From Oppiella nova (Eukaryota > Arthropoda > Arachnida > Sarcoptiformes > Oppiidae), in assembly GCA_905397405.1 (NCBI GenBank), contig CAJPVJ010000335.1, positions 1 to 27,770 on the forward strand: 27,770 nt of DNA. The letters are read 5' to 3'. Each line of letters begins with the position of its first letter. Positions within the stretch are counted from its first letter, which is position 1. Of the stretch, positions 1 to 10,009 are shown piece by piece. A program made the position numbers and the translations under genes. A model generated the notes under the pieces. The model was not told where the DNA came from, did not search any database, and saw only the letters and a program-made list of their open reading frames with translations.

Positions 1-2220
1 CAAAACAAAGAATAAATTTAAAGTCTATATAAGACCAGAATCTCATAACTAGATTCGCAATCTATATAACAACTATAGAAAATTGTATTTTTAATTCATA
101 TAATTTTCTTTAAAGCCTATAAATGATAGAGTAAACAATGAAGTTTTTGTTAAAATTACTTTCTTGAACAATATTAATCATAATTTATCCGTTAAAGTTA
201 ATATCTTTTATGTTTAAACACAAAGATTGCAGATTAAGTGATAGTTTTTATGAAGAATTACATAATTATTGGCAAAATATTTTATTTCTAAGTTTGACCA
301 TTAATAATGAAAATAGTATATTTACATTTAAACTAGAAAGAACTAAATAAATATGATATTATAACAGTAACATGTACTTAATTACAGTAAATTAAATTAT
401 TAAAATTTTGATTTAAATAATCAATTCTTATATTTATATCATATATTAGATAAAATGCTTGAAATTTTAATATTTTTGAAACTCAATTTTCAATATAGAT
501 CAGATTAGGCATAACTACGTAATTATAATTATTAACTAATTATGGTAAACATTGTCTAATTATATTAATAAATGATAAATACCAAATGGTAATTGGTAAA
601 ACTTCAAATAAAATAGTGTTTATCGGGAATAATAGAAATCTATGAAAACTGAAATATCCGATAAGTTTGACTCGCTATCAAAACATTTTGAGCCATCTAT
701 TGAATATATGTTTGAAACTATTGTTTTGCATTAGATTTACATTCAGGTTAAGCGTAAAGCATTGCATTTCATTGGAGTAAAGAATATTCTCTGAAAATAT
801 GAAATGAACCCAAAACTCAAAATTATTAAAATAATAAAAATAATCATAAAATATGATACTTTTGACTAATAACTCAGAATTAAGTTTCAAGAAAATGTTT
901 TTTACTAAAGTTTTGAGAATAAATACAATCATTAGATTAATGATATATAGAATATTAAATGAAAAGGAAAAACATTTCAATTCGTCATTGATTTTAATAA
1001 ATAAAAGTTATATTACTTATAATGGTTTGAATTTTGGGCTATAATTCTTGAATAGACGTCGAGTTTATTCGCGATTTTCTATTGAATACAATAAATCTCA
1101 TCTAAAGATTGCATTTGACTTCTAAAACAATGTCTATCATTGACTACATTTTGAAATAAAATCAATATAACAAAAACTATATATACAGTATAAAAGAAAA
1201 ATTGAAGTGAAAAAATGGAAAATATTTGTTTTATTCAAAATATGTAATTTAAATGCAATATATTCTAAATATTTAAGATTCTAAAGCAATAATAAAATAC
1301 TGACAAATATAAGTGAATTGCATTTTGTTGGATATCATCTCTAAAACCTTCAATCAGTACTTCAATACCTACTGAAACATAATTCGCATTATTTTCAAAC
1401 ATAAAAACGATTGGATTTCAAACGAAAATTAATAAACAAAAATACTTTAAGTAATACTTCTATCGGTGCTCTAAAAATCATTTCTAAGCGATTAGTATTA
1501 CGGCATTTTGCAAAAATAAAATATTTTTCCATTTGAAACAACTGATACTTTGAAATATCATTTTAATTATTATATGAATAATTTTTATAGTACATCTTTA
1601 TGTGGTTTAGAAATTTAATTGACAATATTTATTGGTCATATACGGCACTTTACTATAGTATTGTATAAATATTATATAATATCTCCCCTCTCGTTATTTA
1701 GTTATAGTTAAAAATTGATGACTATATTGATAATATAATTATTACATACATGTAATCAAAATTATACTTATATAATTGTAATTTATGTTCAAAACGTTAT
1801 ACATACAATATATTGAATAATAGCCCGTATAACATGAATTTATTTGACTCTGGGTATAAATTATGAGTTAATTATATTTGAAAAGGAGGCTCAAAATAGC
1901 TTGAAATATTTGCTGTCATTATGACGTGTGCCAGAGTTTGATGGTGTGACCAGAAATATAATTGACAGTACAATACCATAAATGTATGACTTCATCAAAG
2001 GCAGCTGCAAACCAGTTTACATCCAAATAGTGGGCTCTACTCTGCCTTTTGTCCATTTTATAGCTCTTTTAGAAAATTATAATTTTTGTCAATTTTTTCA
2101 GCCAATTCTGTCCCACGATTTGCTAATCATTAAAGTATTGTTAGTAAAAAAATTGTGAAATGATAGCCAAAGAGTAATTGAGTAGAGTTTGTGTGCGATA
2201 TTTGTATTGAATTAAGTGCT
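1..2220. other. AT-rich non-coding DNA
   Basis: No supported gene. The sequence is AT-rich with dense stop codons in all frames. The longest open stretches here (for example 678-980 minus, 853-1044 plus) are short, composed of Asn/Ile/Phe/Lys-type codons and show no domain or splice pattern. I see no tRNA, terminal inverted repeat or transposase-like segment. Confidence 0.6.
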
Positions 2221-2222
2221 CC

Positions 2223-2252
2223 TATTCTGTTATATTCTGTTATATTCTGTTA
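2223..2252. repeat. 10-bp minisatellite, 3 copies
   Basis: Three perfect head-to-tail copies of tattctgtta lie at 2223-2232, 2233-2242 and 2243-2252, seen directly in the sequence. They sit at the edge of the less AT-rich part of the gene desert. Confidence 0.9.
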
Positions 2253-2978
2253 TAGTGTGTATATATTTATAATAACGAATGCCGTAAATTGTGTTTCAAA
2301 GCCCAGTCCTAATACAAATTTCATACAAAATGCCAAACCTATTGCCTGTGTTTAATTGTGCGAAAAAATGGGGACTGAATTTTTCGCTGACCAAACTCAC
2401 CGTCTATTTATACGACTATTTTTAATGGCAATGCATTTACAAAAAGTCTGAGCCATTAGTTTGTTTCACTCGTTATGGAGAGATGTGTTGTGTTGTACTG
2501 TATGTAGTGTTGCATACATTGGAGTCAAACATTATTTGGCAAAAATTCTTCCACTATTTCCTATTAAAGCACTGCTCACCCATTCCTCCCATTCCTCCCA
2601 TTGCCTACCCCTCCATCTCTCACTCATTGTGTTTCCATTTGATATAAATAAAAATATACTGCATATAGAGAGCAGTGTTTGGCGCACTTTTGCCCAGAAA
2701 TACATTAACTATATTTTTGCATCGATATCGTCATCAAAAGTCATTCACTCATTCAGTCGTTCGCTCTTTTCTTATGTCTTTTCATTTGTGAAGAAATGGC
2801 TATTCTTTTCATTCGCTTTATTCTCTATTTTTTCCTTTTTTCTCATTCTAATGATGATATGCCTCTAAATAAAAAAGTTGATGCAAACTACCAATAATAG
2901 AGGGGATACCAGTGCGGGGGATACACTCCAACACTCACTGCACTCTGTCTACTCTGAAACGCCAGCAGTGCTCACAAT

Positions 2979-3040
2979 GAGAGAGAGAGAGAGAGAGGGA
3001 GAGAGGGAGAGAGAGAGAGAGCGAGAGAGAGAGAGAGAGA
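2979..3040. repeat. (GA)n microsatellite, interrupted
   Basis: A 62-nt tract of GA dinucleotides with a few interruptions (ggga, gcga). GA tracts of this kind can bind GAGA-factor-type proteins in insects; that role is not shown here. Confidence 0.9.
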
Positions 3041-3131
3041 TCCAGTAGTCTTGGGACTTATCACTGCATATTTGCTGTTGTGTTCACTCTATTATATTCT
3101 ATGCACTACTGATTGTTGTCGACACTCACCT

Positions 3132-3132
<1 letters not shown>

Positions 3133-3169
<37 letters not shown>
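3133..3169. repeat. (AG)n microsatellite, uninterrupted
   Basis: A pure AG dinucleotide run of about 37 nt, only 93 nt after the previous GA tract. It makes the plus frame read as alternating Arg-Glu and the minus frame as Ser-Leu, which produces spurious open frames. Confidence 0.9.
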
Positions 3170-3172
<3 letters not shown>

Positions 3173-3494
3173 GGAGGCAAAAATGTTTTTGGAGAGATAT
3201 TGATAGTCGAAGGAAAGGCCATAACTTATATCTGCAAAGCATATGAAGCTAATCATGTGAGAGGGACGAGAGGAAAGCTTTGCCAACATTTGCAGCAAAA
3301 GATAATGTAGAGGAGAGTGGATGCGAGTGAGAGCACCGGCACAGCGACCCAAAGTAGAGCCCAAGCATTTGGCCTTTAAATATGCGCTATTGATTGAATC
3401 GATCGGTGAATGTTTTGCACATTTGATTACTTAAGACTTTGCATACTCTCCATACGATCAGTCCCACTCTTTCTCTATATTAAACTTATATACA

Positions 3495-3530
3495 ATTCTG
3501 TATATTCTGTATATTCTGTGCATTCTCTGC
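3495..3530. repeat. 9-bp minisatellite, about 4 copies
   Basis: Units attctgtat (3495-3503), attctgtat (3504-3512), attctgtgc (3513-3521) and attctctgc (3522-3530) run head to tail. The unit resembles the 10-bp repeat at 2223. Confidence 0.8.
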
Positions 3531-3926
3531 AATAAAGGCATGTCTATTGGCAGTAGTGTTGGCGCGACTTTAAGTCAACACTCATTTGCATATTAATGAT
3601 TGGAAAGGGAGGTGCCTTCGCCTGCAATCTTATTATTTATTCACAAAAGGGTTGAGATTGCGTTGAACGCTATTATAATTAGTTTTTTAAAAGATGAAAA
3701 TTGTGGGGCTTTAGAGCCTCGCAAATAATAGTCTGCCTCCAAGTCCTGCTCACATTCAGTCTCTTATTCTTCACTTTAGTTAGGCTTAGATGGAGTTCCG
3801 CCTACTTTTGCAAAAAAGTATTGATTATTACTCCAAATACAAAACTTTAGATCAGATTTTTTCTTTAAAATGTAATTCATTTCTCGATCGCTTCATTCGT
3901 TTCCATTCTTTTATTCCTATTCCTCT

Positions 3927-3955
3927 CCCATTCCCCTCCATTCCCATCCATTCCC
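3927..3955 (-). other. Predicted G-quadruplex (minus) / i-motif (plus)
   Basis: The plus strand has four C-runs: ccc 3927-3929, cccc 3933-3936, ccc 3943-3945 and ccc 3953-3955, with loops of 3, 6 and 7 nt. The minus strand therefore fits the usual G3+N1-7 rule. The tract is part of an imperfect ccattccc repeat. Folding is predicted only. Confidence 0.55.
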
Positions 3956-5248
3956 ATCCATTCCTCTCTATTTTGCTTTTTTGTAATTTATTGACATAAA
4001 AGAGAGACTTTTTTGTAGAGCTGTATATTTGTGCCCGTTTTGGGACATAATAAATGTGGAACTTGAACGTCAAACACATGCAATACGAAACTGTATATGT
4101 GATGGAATAGTGAATATAAGGTAATGTTGCCAATGGATGGCTATGTATGGCAATGGATGGTAGGACTGGAAGGATGGATGGGTCGACAGATTATTTGATT
4201 TGATTGATGAACTTTAAAACGCATTGCCATCGCATACAAGCATACAATATACACAACACTATATATATATATATACAGTATTGAAGTTACTGTAAAATAG
4301 GTTAAGGGGAGGGTCTGAAACAATTATGAAATGCATTTAATGTTTAATCGCAGTCAGCGGTGAGGCTGAGACTGAGATGATTGCTCACGCAATGCAAACC
4401 CAATACACCAGCCAAGCATACCCTCCCCTTTCGCCCAATTGTTTTTCAGCTAATTTGCATAATTCTTCTCAAGAAAATCACAAACACAATGAGAAAGCAT
4501 TTTAAGCACGAAAAACATTTATAAAGACTATAAATATTTTAAATGCGAACTCAATATAATGTTTATTTTACAATACGTTTGTTTTATAGATAGAGACAAA
4601 AGGGATTTGAGTCAATGAATGCAACGCTAATGTTATGTTTTGTTATTTATTCTGTAAAATACTTTTTCTAAAGAGAAATATTTTGTTTTAAAAACATTTT
4701 CCCTTCAAATTCCTCGTAATTTAATTATAGGAACTTTTAGTAGTATTTCGCTGTAATTCAGAATTAAATCAAGTTTTTATGACTTAATTACTAGACATAT
4801 AATCTCAAAACATTTCTATCATATCTATAATTCTTAACATTAATATGTTTTACGTGTAAAATTATTCGTGAATATTTTGTTTTTGGCTAAAATATGAGTC
4901 AAATGAAACATTTTAATGGATAAATATGCCATTCAATAGATCTCGAGTGTTTAGTTAGTGCAGCAATGTACAAATTGTATGTTTTTATAGTCAGTTCATT
5001 ACTTACATCCATGAACTTTATACAGTATTCTATGAAAAATTACTTCACTCCAATCGTTCACTTGTAGTCCAAATAATTTTTTTTTGTAAAATTGGATTAA
5101 AATAGAGAAGACGTTCAGACAAATCAATAAAACAATATATAATAGTGTGGGAGATGTGGGAGAAACACAAGAGGAATAAAAAAGTTAGTATTAAAGTAAA
5201 GTTTATACGTATTCTCATTGTATGTGCAAATGCTGTTCCCTATGAATT

Positions 5249-5250
<2 letters not shown>

Positions 5251-5286
<36 letters not shown>
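5251..5286. repeat. (TC)n microsatellite
   Basis: An uninterrupted TC run of 36 nt. It is the same GA/CT class as the other long tracts in the window, in the opposite orientation. Confidence 0.9.
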
Positions 5287-5289
<3 letters not shown>

Positions 5290-5554
5290 CTGTTAGACTA
5301 GACTGTCGTTTGCAATGCTTAACTATATTTATGCGGAATATGTCCTGAAGGCAGTGAATGGAGTGCCCATACATATACGAAATATACAAAAGTGATGCTT
5401 ATATACCGGCGCTGATGTGTGCCTTTGGTTTTGGTCATACGATGCAACAGAAGAATAATCTAAACATTAAAAGCTTTTGCCATTTTTAAAGGGAAAACTT
5501 GAATATTAGAAATGTAGGTTTCCATGGAGTCAGGTTCTCTTACAATCAGTAGTG

Positions 5555-5584
5555 GCACTGGTAGGCATTGGTAGGCACTGGTAG
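5555..5584. repeat. 10-bp minisatellite, 3 copies
   Basis: gcactggtag (5555-5564), gcattggtag (5565-5574) and gcactggtag (5575-5584): three head-to-tail units with one substitution in the middle copy. Confidence 0.85.
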
Positions 5585-5714
5585 ATCATTTCATTATGGA
5601 CATGACTCTAATCGTTTAGTTATGCAGCCATTGAGCTCTGATTTAGGCGTTTAATCATTTTCTTATACATAAAGACCATTAGGAAAGTCAATCAAAAGCA
5701 AAAATATTTGCAAT

Positions 5715-5717
<3 letters not shown>

Positions 5718-5745
<28 letters not shown>
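5718..5745. repeat. (GA)n microsatellite
   Basis: A pure GA run of about 28 nt. Confidence 0.9.
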
Positions 5746-5749
<4 letters not shown>

Positions 5750-5900
5750 ATCTAACGATTTCTCTCATTCTTTTCATTATTCCCGTCTGAATCTTAAGTT
5801 CTTTGAGTCGCTTGTGTTGGTTGTGTCGGTCGTGTCGTTCCCTCCTTTCCCTCCTTTTATTACATTTCGATCAAATTTCCTGACTTACAGTATAATAACT

Positions 5901-8536
5901 ATGCATTTCCTATACTCTACTAATATATGAAATCAAACTTTGTTTTCAATTCTTATTTAAAATAAAACAACGTTTCGTTCATTAATTGTAATGTAAGGAC
6001 TGTTAAGAAATGATTAGTTCTGCCAAAACAGACAAATAAAATCAATTTGGATTTAATGCCAATCGGATGGAAAGCAATGATCGATATGTTAATTTGCAAA
6101 CTGTAATCAACAAAATTACTTTCCCTATACGAATACTGCACTTTCTTTATTACTCTTAAACTCAACTATTATTGCAATCCATTATATTTTTCTCTATAAT
6201 ATAATACTATCACTTAATATAGACTCGAATTTCAAAATTCTTCAATTATTTTCCAATTTGAATTTTAAGTTTTAAATTCAAATGTTCAGGAATCTTTATA
6301 GAGTATAGTACCATAATACCATAAATATAATAATAGTTTATACAGTACAAAATTTACAATTATTAAGTATACAAACTTAAAATTTAATCATAATTTGAAC
6401 AAATATTAATATATTGTTTTAATAAATTGTTGAGGTTTTGTTTGAAATAGGAAACCGACTGAAACTTTAATACTCGAGACTTTACTCTAAAATAGTATTT
6501 TTCATTTCACTTCTTTTCAGTTCAAATCCAATTTTTTCAATAAAAATCTGTCAAAAGTTTGAATTCAAAGTAATTAATTTTCGGTATAATATAAGTATTA
6601 TATCATATGAGACATACTATAAGTGCTATTTTCTGAGCACTTGCTTTCAAATTGAATCCAATTCTCTGATCAATCTTTTCTTATTTCTCTTGAACTCCAA
6701 GTCTGGCAACGATTTTACTCCTTAATAAAGCTTTTATTTTATTTTATTTAATTAAAATTTTGATAAATTGAAAATTTAGAGCTTTATCTAAATTATATTA
6801 GATTTTACAAAAAGTCATTAATTTCGCTCAACTAAAAAAACGTTAATACAAATGTTTCATCAAGAGTGATATATAATAAATTACTTGATTTAAACTGATA
6901 TGCGATACTTATTTATTAATGAGTAGATTATATGAAAATTTGATGATTTATTTTTAATGCTATAATTGCTTTTATTCGCGCCATTAGTTTTCGATCACAA
7001 ATGGATAGGAAAGTAATTTTTAGATTTTTTGTGAATAATGCAAAAGTTATAAATTGAGACTCCATTGACGTAAGACATAAAACTTTTTTGTTGTGAACCT
7101 AAATATAATCAATTTTTCTTCACTAGAAATCCATTAATTTATAATCCAATAAAATTTCGTCAATTCTTATTAGATTCAGTGCATGATTTTGATGCCATTC
7201 CTGAGAAATAAATAAATAATATTATAAAAAACAAAATTTAATGCAAATATCAAACATTATATAATCTAATTTCATGTAAAATTTGATTACACAAACTTTA
7301 AACTCAAAAAAAGCTTAGGCTGTGTTTTTAAGCTCGCTTTTTATTAATTTAAAATAAAACATACAGAATCTGGCGATCGATAACTAAATTGTAATTTATT
7401 GTCCACATTCTTGTTAAACAAAACATTTTACTTTATTATTATAACTCCTTAAAATAAATTTAATAGATCCATTTTATTATGACATTACTTGGAATTGTGC
7501 AAATATAATTACAAAATGGAAAGTACAGAATATTCTCGATTAAATTCCAAAAGCCTATACAGTATTTGCAATTTTAAGTATGTTAGGAAATAATTTTGCA
7601 ATTTTGTGCTAAATGTAAAGTATGACAGTTTTAAGGTGTAGTGATTGAAGGCAATTGCGAGCACTGATTGTGTAATTCATTGAGGAATATAAGCGTTTGA
7701 GAGTTGATTACTATCATGAATATGGTATTGAAGGCATCACTAAAACGGATCAATTGTTAGTCTGGGTGTGAGTGTCTCATCTAGTGTTGGCTACAGTTTT
7801 GAAAAAAGTTGACAATTTTAAAGGATTTGGTGTATTGTGAAAATTTACGCCAATCACTGTTGACATCCTTACAAGAAAAAGCTCTTTATTTTTCTCACTT
7901 ATATCCAAACACTACTTATATCGCAATCTTATCTCCAATAATACTTTCAAATGTAATAGTTTTACAAATTTATTTCAAAATATTTGTTGTGTTTTTACGT
8001 TGCAATTTGGACTTTAAAAAAACAAACTCACTTTACATTCACCAGTGTTTTCAAACATTCCCTCCCTTTCCTTCTCCCTTCCCTTCATTTTCTCTACACA
8101 TTTCACTGTATTTTTTATATACATTTAATTTCAAAGAATTTTGTTTTTTTATCATTTTCTATGATTCCTTGAGTGCCACCAAACGATTTATTTGCAAAAC
8201 AATTATCGATTTTGTTTTTCCTTTTCCCAAAAATGCTCTTAAAATTCATATATAATATAATCCATCGATTATTGTCTATGAAGTCTCTCTCCTTTTAAAA
8301 TTCGTAATCTCTGGAAACCATTTTAGTTATCACCCGTCCCATCATTATTTTATCTCAACTAGACTTTTATACATTTTTACACCAAATTCAATTTCACTAT
8401 TTTCATTCCAGCGATTAACACATTTTCTCATATATTGTAAAATTTCTTTAATAAATTTTGCCAATAAATTCTTAGATTCAGCCATTTTGTAAATTTGTAT
8501 AGAATTTAATTTACAAGTTTTATAGGCAAGAGGAAT

Positions 8537-8607
<71 letters not shown>

Positions 8608-10009
8608 AAAATTAATTATTTTAATCAGTAATTTACTTTATCTTAATTAAAATTAAAGAAATATATATACACCCATATGCACAGTATTATTAACATCCAT
8701 ATAACAAGGTTCAATTAAAATAATTAGAAATTATCATTTATTAATATTATTTAACTTTTATCAATTTAAACCACATTAATTGAGAATTTTATTAATAATT
8801 ATTAAGATAAATCCTTTATTTATAGCATTTTAATTATTAAATGTTTTAATAAAATTCGTTGTAAGGCTACAAAATTACAAGGCTACAAATTTAAATTATT
8901 ATAAAATACGTAAAGATTTGGTTTTGTATTATTTATCAGTTGAGGACTTGAAGAGGAGTTCATTATTAAAAATATATTATTATAAATCTCCGAGAATGAG
9001 TTCGTGCTTATTATGTGAAAAGAGATTTTATATATTTATATATAAATACACAAAAAAGAAAGAAAAACTATATTTCAAAACTTTTTAGAGACGCCTCAAT
9101 AAATTTTCATTTCAAAGTACTCGGGAATTATACAAACATTTTAAAACTGCATCTATAGTTGGATTTTGATGAGATTCACAAACTATATTGATATTTGAAA
9201 AAATGTAATCTTATATAAAATTTCTAAGTAATACTTGCACTCAATTCTACAGTATATAGCGATTGTATGTACAGTATTATAGAAAATACCATTTTCAATC
9301 ACTAAATCAGATATTGTTTTTATGTAATACAATCCATATCATTATTATTTTAAAATATAATTCTTTGAAATTGAGCAAAATTTCTTTTTAATTACATCAG
9401 TTTTTAAAATAATAAACAATTATTATTATTTTAGGATATTATTAAAATTCCTATTCCTTTGTATATTACTAGTTTTGATAAAATAAAAATTAAACAAAAT
9501 TCTGTTATTTTCTAAATTTAATTATTTTAATTGCCCCCTTATTCATACTTAAAAATATTCTTATTATTTATAAATACAGTAGACTATTTTTACAGTACAA
9601 TAGAGTAAACTTTACTATTATTCTAAAATTTTAATTTCAACCTAATATTGGAAATAAATATTCAAATCTAATTAAACATTTTGAATAAATTAAAGTTATT
9701 TTTTTATTTATTCTTTATATTTAATAAATAAAAAATCAGTTATCAGTGGAGTTTATCAATTGAAATAATTGAAGAATTTATTAATGTTTTGATTGTTTAA
9801 AACTTTAATAATTGATTGTTGACAATATAATATTTTTTAAATACTTTAAAATATATGATAATAATGGAAATTATTAGTATAGTATTGAGTTAAAATGGTC
9901 TTGATAACTGAGCAAAAAATAATGCATACATAATGTATAAGAGTTTTGTCAATACATTTGACAGTGAAAAAGGCATTGTATTTGAAAAGTGAGAATCAAA
10001 ATGATTATG
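5901..10009. other. AT-rich non-coding DNA downstream of the zinc-finger membrane gene
   Basis: No supported gene. An open frame of about 148 codons at 7809-8255 (plus) opens with TTG and lies in strongly pyrimidine-rich sequence that is short of TAA/TGA by composition; no family is recognisable. A C-rich cluster at 8060-8083 comes close to a quadruplex motif, but one loop is 9 nt. The palindromic CT/AG tract at 8537-8606 is listed separately. An AATAAA on the minus strand (tttatt at 9777-9782) lies about 230 nt beyond the stop of the zinc-finger gene and could be its polyadenylation signal. Confidence 0.5.
8537..8606. repeat. 70-bp perfect palindrome, (CT)n then (AG)n
   Basis: A 31-nt CT run (8541-8571) is followed at once by a 31-nt GA run (8572-8602) and flanked by taat/atta, giving an inverted repeat with no spacer centred on ctcgag between 8571 and 8572. 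Symmetry breaks at 8536/8607. Such a sequence can form a cruciform or long hairpin. Confidence 0.9.

Larger units (their letters stand above)
2253..5900. other. Gene-free block of mixed composition, rich in simple repeats
   Basis: No gene is supported. Compared with the flanks this block has more G+C in patches (about 2880-3060, 3300-3620, 4100-4440, 5380-5660) and many simple repeats listed separately. It also holds two octamer-like ATTTGCAT sites. An open frame at 2461-2868 (plus) lacks an early ATG and lies in T-rich sequence, so I do not treat it as a gene. The block could be cis-regulatory DNA or simply repeat-rich intergenic sequence; the sequence alone cannot decide. Confidence 0.5.

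Noticed and set aside
2461-2868. 135-codon open frame on the plus strand
   Set aside because: It starts with TTG and has no early in-frame ATG. It lies in T-rich sequence that is poor in stops and encodes a Phe/Ser/Ile/Leu mixture without a domain or splice partners.
3113-3364. Open frames reading Arg-Glu or Ser-Leu repeats
   Set aside because: These are translations of the (AG)n microsatellite, as are similar frames at 5145-5348 and 24949-25152.
8060-8083. Third C-rich quadruplex candidate
   Set aside because: One loop is 9 nt, outside the usual 1-7 nt rule.
7809-8255. 148-codon open frame on the plus strand
   Set aside because: It is the longest frame in the gene desert but opens with TTG. 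It sits in pyrimidine-biased DNA where stops are depleted and matches no family I recognise. A database search with a hit would change this.
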